A DNA stretch of 64,000 nt from Roridomyces roridus (taxonomy: Eukaryota > Basidiomycota > Agaricomycetes > Agaricales > Mycenaceae), in contig JARKIF010000073.1 in NCBI GenBank assembly GCA_029378245.1, positions 98,843 through 162,842 of the forward strand, read 5' to 3'. Made by a program: the position numbers and the translations under genes. This document shows positions 42,448 to 52,845 of this stretch, in pieces. The notes under the pieces are model-generated. The model was not told the origin of the DNA, ran no database searches, and worked only from the letters and a program-made list of their open reading frames with translations. Position 1 is the stretch's first letter. The number at the start of each line of letters is the position of its first letter.

Positions 42448-44620
42448 ATGGGAACACCATCTCTCACTGCATTGGCTCTCGCGACTATAGCCCTAGTCGG
42501 CGGGTTCTACACTCTCCGGGCTCGCGCACCGTCGGATACTCGCCGCCCTCCTGGACCTCGCGGTGTTCCTCTCCTCGGAAATCTCTTGCAGGTCCCAGCC
42601 AAGGCGCGTCCGGCCATCTTTTTCTTTTCTTTTCTCCTCCCCCGATGCTTAGCCGTGTCTTGCAGCATCTAGCCACCTACTTTCGACAGCTATGCGAGGA
42701 GTATGGTGGATTGGTCTCGATTAACTTGGCAGGCTTTGTGAGTGTTATTTCAAACCCGCGCCGACTTTTGACGTTGACTGAAACAGCGCCTCATGCTCAT
42801 CGGAGACATGGCTTTGGCAAAGGAGCTGCTCGAGAAACGATCAATCAAGTTTTCATCCCGCCCGGTCGCCCCGTATTCTGTGAGCCTCGAACGCATCCGG
42901 GGAGCCCGAGACTTATTTCACCTCCCAGCTGCTCTACGATCCAGAGCAGCAAAACTGGCCAGTCTTGCCTACAGGCCAGACTCACTTCATCGGACGCAAG
43001 CTCTCCGCAGGAGTCATGGCGGGCGTGCGCGCCGGCGAAACCGAGCTCCTGCAGCAATTCGACGCTTTGCTCTGCGCGAATCGGCTCCTAGACGGGAAGA
43101 ATTGGTTCCACGAGTTGGAGAGGTAGGCTCAACTCATTGCTGTCGGATTCATAGCTGACTAGTTCCAGGACATCCGCGAGTATGGTCATGAGCGCTGGCT
43201 TTGGACTGCATTGCCCGACTGGAGAAGAGCCGGATCTGAAGGAAGTCCTTGGGGTGCGTACCGAATTCCAATGCACCGCGTTCTCACCTGAGCCCCTTCC
43301 TTAGTCCATAGCCGACCTCGTCCTTCTAAGCACACCGTCCGGGAGCATCATCAACGCGCTACCGTTCCTCGACAATATCCCCGGTCCTTGGTCCAAACCC
43401 TGGCGCGCACCAGCCGCCGCATTTCGCAAACGCGAGGACGCCGTATACGAAAAACTTTTCACTCGAGCCATATCGGGCGAGGCGGCGGGGATGAATACGT
43501 GCGTTTCGTCATTCGAATCGCTGTGTATCCGAGGCTCATCATCACAGATGGGCATCGGTATTTGCGAGCGAAGATAAACCCGAGGGCGATCAACGCCGTT
43601 TGCTGAACCCTTACGCTGTCGTGAGTTCCCCTCTTCGCTGCTTTACTCCCATACCTCACATCTTGATACTTAGGCTGCTATCGAGACCGTAAGCGTCCCT
43701 TACCTCGCTCACCTACGTCCCCCCCTTACAATAATCCACCCAGACGGCGTCGACCCTGCAAAGTTTCGTCCTGGCATGCATCCTCTTTCCCGGTTGGATC
43801 GCCCGTGCGCAGGCCGAGCTCGATGCTGTCGTTGGGCCAGATCGAATTCCAGTATTCAAGGATCGTCCACACCTTCCGTGCGTTGAAGCCGTTCTCAGAG
43901 GTATGGTTCCTTCCGCTTGAGTTTCACATTGACATTCAATCTCGATTTAGAGACACTTCGTTGGCGTCCTGCATGTGCGTACCGCTGCAAGAATGGTTCA
44001 TCATGATCATCCTGATTTTCATCGTTGCAGTACGGTTCGGTCTTCCTCACCAAGCTACATCGGACGACGTCGTGGAATATCAAGGCAAAGAGTATTTTAT
44101 TCCCAAGGGCACTATCGTCTTTGCCGTTACTTGGTATGTACTCCCTTCTCTTGCAAATTAATCCCCGTTCATTCGCGCAGGGCACTCGAGCACGACAAGT
44201 CCAAATACGAGAACAGCGACGAGTTCCGGCCGGAGCGGTTCTTGGATGACAAGGGGCAGTTGAAGCCTGGGTATGAGACCAGCGCGTTTGGATTCGGTCG
44301 CCGGGGTGAGATATCATCCACGTCATCTGCTTCCCATCAACGAGACTGACCCCCTGGCAGTCTGTGCTGGCCAGCCATTCGCGGATCGTTCCCTATGGAT
44401 CAACATCGCCACGATGCTCTGGAGCTTCAATATCCGCAAGTCCTCGGGGTTCAAATATGGGTGTGGGGATGCGTCGTTCAGCGGTGAGCTGAGCAACCCC
44501 CCTCTGGAATTCCCCGCCGTATTCGAGGCGCGGAGTGCACATCATGCAGAGGTGATTAGGCAGGAGTGGGCGGATTGTGAGAAGGATTTGAATGTTTTGT
44601 TGCCGCAGCATAAGAAGTAG
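42448..44620 (+). CDS. cytochrome P450 monooxygenase, paralogue of the 38.1 kb gene
   Basis: Starts MGTPSLTALALATIALVGGF (membrane anchor), hinge RRPPGPRGVPLLGN. Exon 1 (42448-42603) is followed by what reads best as a GC-AG intron (AAG|GCGCGT ... GCAG at 42665). Later exons match the other P450 one by one: HLATYFRQLCEEYGGLVSI, ALAKELLEKRSIKFSSRP, AGVMAGVRAGETELLQQF, MVMSAGFGLHCPTG. I-helix AAIET|TAST is split by an intron the paralogue lacks; ExxR is ETLRWRP; FRPERF matches PERF; heme loop FGFGRRVCAGQPFADRS. The paralogue's last intron is absent here (SGELSNPPLEFPAV continuous). It ends LPQHKK at 44620. Apparently intact; TATA-like GGTATATACG about 55 bp upstream. Confidence 0.87.
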
Positions 44621-44639
44621 GAAGTAGAATCCGTAGATA

Positions 44640-45400
44640 GATTCAAGTAAGTGTGAGGTTAGTTTCGTTGGACTTTTAGCGTACTGGGCTCTGTCCCCTT
44701 GTCGAAGAATTTTGCAAGAATTTGTGGTGTGCGTTCCAACATGCTGTTCCAAAGTTTTGAACACAAAGTAATAAGTTGAGTTGATAACATGTGATTGCAG
44801 GTGGAAAAAACGACCACGTCCTCGATCTAAGCTGCCAACCCGAGTCGAACGGAAACCCTCAGATTGAGGGGCAGACCTCGGCGATACTAAAGTCTCAGAA
44901 GTGAAGCTTGCCTGTCATATTCTGTTCTGAACTTGAAGCCTGTCATGATCATCTTTGAATATCCGGCTGGCTCTGCCGGGCCCGTCGGATTGAATGTTGA
45001 GGCTTCCCTGAACAGTTTCATAGAATGTTAGTTCGACCGAGAAGGGGACAGTTGTGGATACTGGAGAACAAAAAGGTGTTTCTAGCCGGCGCTTCGGATA
45101 TGGTTGCGACTCCCGAATCGAACGGAGAGTGCATCAATTGGAATCACTTGAAGTTGAAAGAAGGTTGAGATCAGTGGACATCAAGTAGAATCCTTAGTAC
45201 TTACATATATTCAAGCAAGCGTGAGGTCACTTTCGTGATACTAGTACTCACCGTAGGTCTTTCCCTCGTCCAACATTTCTGTGTCCGTTCCAACATTGAA
45301 CGCGAAGTAATGCCATTTTAGAAAAAAAATAACCGCCTCGGATTTATTCACGTTGCAAGCCCGAGTCGAACGGCAGCTCACAGGTAGGAGAAGTACGTAT
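44640..45400 (-). repeat. duplicated 210-bp unit carrying T-arm modules
   Basis: 44630-44860 and 45180-45380 are similar (GTAGAATCC, AAGTGTGAGGT/AAGCGTGAGGT, GTGCGTTCCAACAT/GTCCGTTCCAACAT, GAACACAAAGTAAT/GAACGCGAAGTAAT), and each leads into a - strand T-arm (CGTTCGACTCGGG at about 44842 and 45367). Further T-arms occur at about 45115 and 45612 (TCCGTTCGAYTCGGG). T5-T8 runs lie 3' of each. The first copy begins at the stop codon of the P450 gene. Confidence 0.55.
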
Positions 45401-45639
45401 ACGGGAGGCGGACCTCGGCTCGTTCCGACACAGTATTGTACGTACAATCCATAACTTTTCTCGGCGAAGTAGCTGTTGCCTTTGTTACCCGCCAGTAAAT
45501 ATCATTGAGGTTGCCCCGAACGGATATTTACATACTGAATGTGTTTGACTCGGCACAGACAGAGAGAGCGACGGCAAAAAGGGGTGGCAGGCAATTGGAA
45601 CTTGCGACCCCGAGTCGAACGGAGAGCGCATTAATGGCG

Positions 45640-46114
45640 CTTGAAAGAAAGCGGAGCTCATCAGAACCACTGCCTCTCGACTTCTGCTTCTCATGCATAC
45701 ATACTCTGAATTGAATGCCTCGCATTTGGGAGTAGTCTGGGCCGGTGATTCAGTGAATTCCCGATAGCGGCAAGCACAAGCGGGAGGTTGAACTGGAGCT
45801 CTAGATCTCCATGTTTGTGATGGGCCTCTCGACGTCCTAGAACCGGCGTCAGTCCCGCCCAGATATAACATAGTACTTGCATGCTGATGTTAAATGAATG
45901 TCGCCACCAAGCTCAAATGTGTCGAGTCGACGAGTACATCTTGCACCTGCCGTCCGTTCGATCCGGAGAAAGCTGATGGGTCGGGTATTGTGATCTTTTT
46001 GAGCAAGAGTTAGTGATTCTGGCTTTCATCCAGATTCTTCATTGAACTGCTCCCATTTAGACGGTGGCAGTCCAATGGTTACCGGTCGTTCGGCGAAACT
46101 TTGTGATCGGACTG
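45640..46114. other. no gene; one + strand T-arm motif
   Basis: TCCGTTCGATCCGGA at about 45954, followed by T5 about 40 nt later. A similar + strand motif CCCGTTCGATCCGGA at about 46405 is followed by T4. Otherwise nothing recognisable. Confidence 0.35.
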
Positions 46115-46296
46115 ACACCGGGGGCAAAAGCCAGTGAACCTCAAAGGAGGCTTCCCTCAAAGAAGCCTTCTTTGACCTGGACTGCCCTCCTTTATCGCCA
46201 TGGCAGCTCCGCCAAAAAAACAAAGAAGGTCCACGTCAAAGAAAGCTTTTTTGAGGGAAGCCTCTTTTGAGGTTCCCTCGCTTTTGCCCCCGGTGT
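46115..46296. repeat. 182-bp long inverted repeat (hairpin element)
   Basis: Outer arms ACACCGGGGGCAAAAGC at 46115 and GCTTTTGCCCCCGGTGT ending at 46296 are perfect; the pairing continues through GAACCTCAAAGGAGGCTTCC and TCAAAGAAGCCTTCTTTGAC against their complements, giving about 65 paired bases per arm around a loop of about 45 bp. A transcript would form a long duplex RNA. No coding capacity. Confidence 0.75.
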
Positions 46297-46732
46297 GAGG
46301 AGCACTTTGTGTTGAAGAAAGTCGAGAAAGGATGGGTTTCACATCCAGTACTTCGCAGGTACTTACCTGATGCCCAGCGTTGACACCAAGCCAAGTGACC
46401 GTCGCCCGTTCGATCCGGAGCAGGTTCATGCCATCAACCCAGCCTCGCATCCATTTTGAACAACCTCCCAAACTCATTTCCGCTCCTGGTGCTCTTCCTT
46501 TTACCACGAGGTTGATTGGGAGTGGATCGCAGAGGCTGAATTCAAAACAGGTCCGTCTACCCCGTGGAGTACTACGCTAGTCGCTCAACTTTCAGAATTG
46601 CAAGAAATCCGAGCAGTTTGGCATGAAGATTTCAAGGGATTAGACATTACTGTAAGATAGAAAAATATAGTCGAAGGAAGAGAGGAACTATCAAACAAGA
46701 CAGTAATACGGAACGAATAAAGGAGGGCGGAA

Positions 46733-48244
46733 TCAAACAAGGGAAAGGTCCTCGCCTCCGACTCTCTCAACCCTCTGTCTGCGGGATCCCCTCTCCGGAC
46801 GAGCTACACCCTCCTCCCCCAACTCCCCCTGGTCCTCGTCATCCACCGGTTCAAAGTCCTCCACCAGCCCACTCTCCTCGCTCCAATAGAACGCACCATC
46901 AAGCAGCGAGCGCGACGGCCCATCACACAAATACCTGATCGCCGGCGTCGGATTGACCACAAGCCGATGTTGCTGGGGCGGCAGAAGGGTCACAACAACC
47001 TCTTCAAGCGGAACATACGCCCTCCGCAATTCCACTAATGTAGGCAGCCACCACGGCGTAACGCCCTCCTCGAACGCCTCTACCGTCAGCTCGCGAACGG
47101 CCGGCCACTGCAAGTCGGCGTTGAGCAAATACTCATTGGCCCACGTGTAGATGAGTTCGAGTTGTGTTATTCCGCGGGTGAAGGATTGGATGAAGGCGAG
47201 GTTGTCGGGTGTGAAACGGACGTTGTCCAACCGTAGCTCGCGCAGGCGCGGGACCCAGGACTGGGCATCCCACTGCGCCAACAACCCCAAGTCGAGCATG
47301 GACAACCTTCCCGGCTCCGGGGCGAGCTCACCCGCGAGATACCGCGCCTGCTCTGCGAGGTACCGTGTTTCCTCCGCGCCACCCTCAAACCCTCCGATGA
47401 GTTCGAGCCGCTCGAGGTTGGGCAGCGAGAACAGACTGGTTAAGGTCTCGAAACCACCGCACCGAAAGCCCGTCGGTCCTTCATCCCAAGAGTAGAGCGG
47501 CTGGGCAAAGCTCAGTGCGAGCGAGCGGAGTCCCGGCGCGGCGGTGCGAGAGTGAGGCTGGTACTCGATCTTGGGACAAAAGTTCCGGAGGACGAGCGTG
47601 TCGAGACTGGGAGTAGCGCTGAGGAGCTGCTCGATCCGATCCCAGAGACGTCCGACCTGCGAGTGCTTTATGTCGATGTCGAGCACCTGGAGCATGGTAG
47701 CCTGCGACGCGATAGAAAGATCCCACATCACATTCGTCTTGAGAGTGCGGAGGTTGTTGAGGCCGACGAGCTGCAGAGTCTGCACATCGTCGAGGTTGTA
47801 GTGAATTTGATCGGTGCAGTAGAGATGGAGGGACTCGAGGCGGGCGATGGCTTCGTGCGGGGCGTTGGACAGAAAGTGGCGGAACTGCCTCATGCTGGGG
47901 ACTGCGGCGCGGAAGGCGAACGTGCGCCACCGCCCGAGGTGCGGGGTGAGCAAGGCGAGGACCCTTGTCAAGGCATCGACGGAGTGTCCGTCCTGGGCGA
48001 GGTCGACGCTGATGTCGAGAGGGTGACTGCCGGAGCGAGACGCGAAAATGACAGCCCAACGAAGCGAATGCGGGCGGTGCGAGATGCGGATGGTCGTCCA
48101 CAGCTCAGTGGTCGATAGTGCGATTGCTCGCCAGCGCCGGTTGACGGAGGACGCACAAATGGGAGTTGGCGTCGCGGACCGGGAGGGAGAGTCGGCGGCT
48201 AGCTTCAGAATAGCGATCAAGAGTTCGTTGGGGATGTCTTCCAT
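46733..48244 (-). CDS. F-box protein with LRR-like region (503 aa)
   Basis: A single exon. I start at the ATG at 48244 because MEDIPNELLIAILKLAAD begins directly with an F-box; the upstream in-frame ATG at 48307 would only add a hydrophobic stub. The F-box continues as CASSVNRRWRAIALSTTELW (about residues 30-50). Then follow irregular leucine-rich units (LESLHLYCTDQ; LQLVGLNNLRTLKTN; LRSLALSFAQPL; LERLELIGGFEG; LRELRLDNVRFT), as in the many agaricomycete F-box proteins, and an acidic then basic tail. Expected to bind Skp1 and present a target to an SCF ubiquitin ligase. No target can be inferred, and membership in the P450/UbiA locus is not implied. Confidence 0.85.
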   Translation of the reverse strand: MEDIPNELLIAILKLAADSPSRSATPTPICASSVNRRWRAIALSTTELWTTIRISHRPHSLRWAVIFASRSGSHPLDISVDLAQDGHSVDALTRVLALLTPHLGRWRTFAFRAAVPSMRQFRHFLSNAPHEAIARLESLHLYCTDQIHYNLDDVQTLQLVGLNNLRTLKTNVMWDLSIASQATMLQVLDIDIKHSQVGRLWDRIEQLLSATPSLDTLVLRNFCPKIEYQPHSRTAAPGLRSLALSFAQPLYSWDEGPTGFRCGGFETLTSLFSLPNLERLELIGGFEGGAEETRYLAEQARYLAGELAPEPGRLSMLDLGLLAQWDAQSWVPRLRELRLDNVRFTPDNLAFIQSFTRGITQLELIYTWANEYLLNADLQWPAVRELTVEAFEEGVTPWWLPTLVELRRAYVPLEEVVVTLLPPQQHRLVVNPTPAIRYLCDGPSRSLLDGAFYWSEESGLVEDFEPVDDEDQGELGEEGVARPERGSRRQRVERVGGEDLSLV

Positions 48245-48416
48245 GGTGAACGACAAGTAGAGAATGAGACAAGACGCATTTATATTGAGAATTCGAAACA
48301 CTTGCAACTTTTCGCCGACCCTGGGCCGACCCGGTGACTTAATGATCGGGTTGACGTCCGTTGTTGTCCGGCTCGGCGATCACTCAGCGCCATGTCCCTC
48401 TTGTCTTGAACAATAC

Positions 48417-48812
48417 CTACCGGTCGATATCCGTCTTGTGCTGAACAAGAAGGAGATTCAAATGCTTGTCATAATTCGCCCACTCTTGTTTCATCGTGTC
48501 TTCGTGATGCAACGTCTCCAATACCGCGGGGGACAGCAGGGGAGCATTGCTGATCCACAATCGCAATGAGGGAACAAGCATGTGTCGGAAGGAGAACACG
48601 CACCTCGTCCAAGAACGCATCCCTCTTGGGGTCCGATTTGTGAATATTAAACGCCCACAGCATCATCGCGATGTTGATGCACAGCGAACACTCGGCGAAT
48701 GGGATGCCGCGACAAACTAGAAAGGTTGGTATCAGACACGGTCAGATCCTGAGACGACTGCACTTACCACGCCGACCGAGCCTAAAGGCATTCGTCTCAT
48801 ACTCGCGGTCTA
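48417..48812 (-). pseudogene. P450 C-terminal fragment (fourth copy of the family)
   Basis: Two exon pieces remain: EYETNAFRLGRR, then an intron of about 50 bp, then VCRGIPFAECSLCINIAMML containing the heme cysteine, WAFNIHKSDPKRD, and a tail NAPLLSPAVLETLHHED ... EWANYDKHLNLLLVQ ending at 48417. A frame change separates the heme part from the tail. Everything upstream of the heme exon is missing. Confidence 0.75.
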
Positions 48813-49249
48813 AGCATGGCATACAGTGTCGGGGTCTGTGAGAATTGGGAGTACCTGCAGGGTGAAACCTGACCCGTAAGCCCTACTCTCCGAAGGCAAT
48901 CTGAGCGCTGGATGCGGAGGAGCCGTAGAGCAGACATGAAGGAAGAGAGCAAAGGTGTATCACGTGGAGATCGGCTGTCAACAAATGATGACGGCGGCGT
49001 TCACTCGGCACCTCCCTGGCCGAAACTGCAGGGGTGTCAGATGTTTTTTTCTGGCAGTTCTCCGAAATTTATTGAATGTTGCATTACTTGGGCATCATTG
49101 GACGAATTCACTCATTGAACTGGGTCAAAAATCGGCACAATCAGCGCCACGAGGTCCGTGCACACAAGCCGCATGTTTATTAGTCACTTGTGGGCGCCCA
49201 CATTGTTCTTTGTCTCTTCCATCCGTACTGACTCTGGGCTAGATTTCTG
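48813..49249. other. no gene seen
   Basis: Spacer between a P450 fragment and a SET-like fragment; short frames only. Confidence 0.3.
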
Positions 49250-49412
49250 GCCATGTCCATGTCCAAGCACCCGTTCCCCCGCATCGCCATCGTCGACATC
49301 CCCGCAAAGGGCAAGGCGTGTACATCGCTCCCGGTACTCTCATCCTCTCAGAGAAACCGAGAATCATCCTGCCCGGCGGGTCGGACAGGAACCCCCTGTG
49401 GGACTGCCAGTG
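49250..49412 (+). pseudogene. SET-domain-like N-terminal fragment with frameshift
   Basis: RIAIVDIPAKGKA in one frame is followed, after a one-base shift, by VYIAPGTLILSEKPRIILPG, the start of a SET domain as in fungal SET proteins (GxGVFA-type turn, then GTLILSEKP). No catalytic region follows. A relic of a duplicated gene. Confidence 0.5.
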
Positions 49413-49566
49413 TTCTCGGTGTAGGGGAGCTCTTCCGCCAGGACCAATCCCCGTTTACTTCGGGACAATATAGACACCGCTGGGACTGTCGAATGGGATG
49501 TAAGCCGCGCAGGTCCGAGAGAAGCAACTTCGTACCCACGGCCACAAGCCACGCGGTTTGTCTACG

Positions 49567-50003
49567 GCGAAGGACTCATCCCCCAGTGTGGACCTTCCTA
49601 TAGGATCGTCTCTTTAGCACGCCACGGTTACTGGTGTACACTTCGTTAGCAAGCACGATGGCGATTGTGGAGTCGAGAGAATCGCATACCATTTGCCGAC
49701 CGCCGAATACTCGTCCCCGAGTGTGAGCCTTCCTAGGATCGTATCCCCTCGCCAGGGGTATGGTCGGATAACACAGAAGCTGCCAGGACCACAGTCTCCG
49801 AACTGCCAGGCAACTCGCGGCGCAGGTTCGAATACCCACGGGCAAGATTCGAGAAGGCTCTGGTGAGGGGTCTGTAGAAGTTTCTTTAGCGAACACGACG
49901 TCGACTGCGGAGAGCGTTACATACGAATCGGAGTCGTCTGCAAGTCGCCTGTCTACCGGGGAATACTCGTGCCCGGAGGGTGGCCTTCCTTCTAGGGCCA
50001 TAG
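49567..50003. repeat. imperfect triplicated segment
   Basis: Three related blocks at about 49570-49610, 49698-49745 and 49955-50003 (core ACTCGTCCCCGAGTGTG then GCCTTCCTAGGATCG) with intervening blocks that also match (GCACGATGGCGATTGTGGAG / ACACGACGTCGACTGCGGAG). No protein evident. Confidence 0.4.
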
Positions 50004-51627
50004 TCAGAGTCAGCGTACGAGCAGACGAGTCGACGACCCCGCCAAGAGATCGCGGAGATGTGTCTGCCAGCGGGTGTCAAGCTGGCGGGGAAATGTGTCG
50101 TATAGAGTAGTTGGGAAGTCGAGGGTGGGTTGCTGGAGTAAAGGGCAAGGTGGAGGAGATACGGTGATAAAGGGGATATGGAGCCTGCCTATTCCAACGA
50201 ATATGCTGGCACGGGCTGACCGCTTGCTCATGGTGATAAGATCCGACATGGACTCCCGCGAAGTGCGAAACGCGAAGCATTCCCAAACGGCGCCGCCGGG
50301 CTGTCGACCGAGGGGATGGCTGGCTGGCTGGGATGCATGCAGCATAATCGATCCGGGGCTGTGGTTGGCCATGGGCAGGAATTCCCTTGATCATCCACAA
50401 AAGGGAGGGAGGCTGTCAAGTCCAATCTTCCGTCGGGGAAGTCATAAGCAGGCGCCGGTTTCAGCAGGAGACAAGGTCGCAACCACATCACAGGACAGGA
50501 CAACTGAAGTTCTGTGGACGAGGCAGGATCTGTGCCGTCTACGTTAGTGATTTCTGATAGGAATATAAAAAAGGAAGAACGCACGTACGAGAAAGTGATA
50601 TATTGAATCAGGGAAATTCTTGGGGCAAAGAACGCGGGGGGCGACAGGACAGGACGCTACTTCACCGCGCAGGGCTTGAAATGGAGCGCCCAACGGCGGC
50701 GAACTCATAAATCAGAACTCCATGCGGGATTGATAGTTTGCCGCTCACGATGTGCGCTGCACTGAAAAAGCTTTTGTTCTGCGGGCTAGAAATCAGAGGC
50801 GCCGCCCCGCACCCCCCAAGTGAAACGCCAGCTCGTTGTCCTTGTTCCAATAAAATCGACGGAATCAAGAAATAAAGATAGAGGCGTTCCTGTGTTGTCT
50901 CGTAATTCGAAGGATCCTGGATGATAGAAAAACACGCAAACGTCACCTGTCCAAAGGATGTAGACAAGAACAATAGCACCCAGGTCTGTGGCCAGGAATC
51001 AATCCAGTATCAAAAGTATTCCTTCTGAGATGAAAGATCCATAGGATGATGAGCTTTCCGTTGCAGCTTGATCTCATCTCCCGAAGAGGCAAGACCGCCT
51101 GGAGGTGGTACGGATGTCAGCGCGTCATGGGGCAGTGGGAGCTTTTCAGGGTTTCTGCACGCGAAGGCCCTATGAGGGCGTCTTGAGATGATTTACATAG
51201 AATCTGGTGTTGCCCAGGACACCAGCGAGATGTGACGAGCTAGAGGAGGAGAGCACACAAAGCATCAATGGGGCGGAGAGACGAAACGAAGTGCATCGGA
51301 ACAGTGGCCCGGAGCAGAGGGAGTCCAGACCCATGGAGTTGCCCGGCGTGAGCGGGAGTCTTGAAGCATGGCCACGATTGAAGAAAAAAATAGGGCATGG
51401 TGGGTCACGCCACGATGCTTGTTGGGACATGATTGTCAGCGATTTAACCCCTTTTGGCCCGGCATCTCTTGCGGACTGCCATCGCGCACTCACACCTCAA
51501 ACAGCCTCTTATCTCGTCCTTCCATAGCCCTGCGGAGTCTTTGAGGACTGTAACAGATCCTCGGCGCCTTCCGTGACATACGTTGGCGATCTTTTTCGGG
51601 GTCAATTTGCTCATCCCGAGTGTATCC
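50004..51627. other. gene-poor stretch
   Basis: Scattered short frames on both strands. A - strand frame at 50662-50979 (STSFGQVTFACFSIIQDPSN) has some membrane-protein character but no supporting exons. I report no gene. Confidence 0.35.
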
Positions 51628-52059
51628 TCAGGCTGCCGACATGGGATCACCTAACGCTCTGGCTCCAGACGTTTCAGGTTTCGATTGTTCAAAATGTGCT
51701 CTCGGACCTTTCAAGTCTGGCTTTGTGATCTTTGGCTCCCATCTCATCCACTCATTGCGCCCGTCAATCTCCATCAATGACTTTATTACGATGTGAGGGC
51801 TGGGTGGACCGGTGTGGGACGCAGTCACATTTTTTGTTGGTTGATCAATCGCTGCAGGTGGAAGATATAAGGAATGATAGATGGCTCTCATGAAGACCCG
51901 CCTCTCTCCTTCCCAGAGGTCAAAACCCGCCTGTGGCAAGGTCAATTTCACAGCAGTTCGGAGTCTTCTGCTGCAAACAGAACTATCATGCACGGACAAC
52001 ATAATCCCGTCAGTCGGCCCACGAGTCTTCTCTTCGTTCTGATTGTATTCTGACGACAT
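51628..52059 (-). CDS. hypothetical protein (143 aa), weak support
   Basis: A single open frame, MSSEYNQNEEKTRGPTDGIM to GDPMSAA, of mixed composition (KSLMEIDGRNEWMRWEPKIT), without domain, signal peptide or membrane segment. It starts less than 100 bp from the first supported exon of the + strand gene at 52137, so a shared promoter region is possible. It could equally be a chance frame. Confidence 0.3.
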   Translation of the reverse strand: MSSEYNQNEEKTRGPTDGIMLSVHDSSVCSRRLRTAVKLTLPQAGFDLWEGERRVFMRAIYHSLYLPPAAIDQPTKNVTASHTGPPSPHIVIKSLMEIDGRNEWMRWEPKITKPDLKGPRAHFEQSKPETSGARALGDPMSAA

Positions 52060-52136
52060 GCCCTAGACGCAGCCTCCCTCATCGCCTCCAGTGTGTATGA
52101 ATAATCTTCTACAGAACGTCATTCACGGAATGCTAG

Positions 52137-52845
52137 TGGGCTACTAATGCGGGGTATCTTCCGGCTCAGGTAAGCAACAGCTTTGCTTGCTTCTTTCCTC
52201 CAACCGTCCAATAGGTGCATCCGCAAAGGCTACAATTCGTGAGTGTACAGCAACCTTTCTGATCTTTCCATGAGCTAATGATACCCCAAGCCTCCGCCCA
52301 CTCCCTTCCTTCACACTGTCTCTCTCCCGGATGTCAATGGCCTCCCCTACGGCCCTGTAGTCGCACCCCTCCCACCGCGGGATGTATTCCCAGTCGACCT
52401 AACCAGCGCAATCGACTTCCACCATCTATCCCGCAGCGTCGAGGACTACCTCATCCCAGCGCAAACGCCCATCTACATCCGCCCTACAACGGGCGGTCCC
52501 TACCTCTTCCAGCTGAACACCGGCCCCAGCGCCCGCCGCGTGTTCTCCATCCTGCACGATCTGCAGACCCTCATCGGCACGCCGTTGTCCTTGCATGACT
52601 TTCGTGCCGGTCTGAGCCTCAAGCTCAGTGCTCAGCGGGCTGTGCGGCAGTATTTCGTCGACCGGACCAGGAGTGGGGTGCACCTTGAGGGCGCGCGCGT
52701 GTGGCGCAGCTTCCTTAAAGGCAGGGACCTGGTGGATGGGCCCGTTGGTACTGATTTGTTGAGGGGACATATCTTCATGTGGGGGTTCACGCAGGATAAT
52801 GAAGGGAATTGGATTATTCATGTGGATTTGCCGCGTGTGCTCTAG
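52137..52845 (+). CDS. orphan protein, 5' end unresolved
   Basis: Three exon pieces join in phase 0: 52137-52169, 52215-52238 and 52291-52845. The sequence starts within WATNAGYLPAQVHPQRLQF, a Pro/Tyr-rich leader, and goes on to a compact domain of about 170 residues (VFPVDLTSAIDFHHLSRSVE; FSILHDLQTLIGTPLSLHDF; WIIHVDLPRVL) ending at 52845. The layout resembles small agaricomycete proteins with a conserved C-terminal domain of unknown function; I cannot name the family with confidence. An in-frame TAG directly upstream is removed if 52135-52136 is a 3' splice site, so at least one more 5' exon is expected. Confidence 0.55.
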
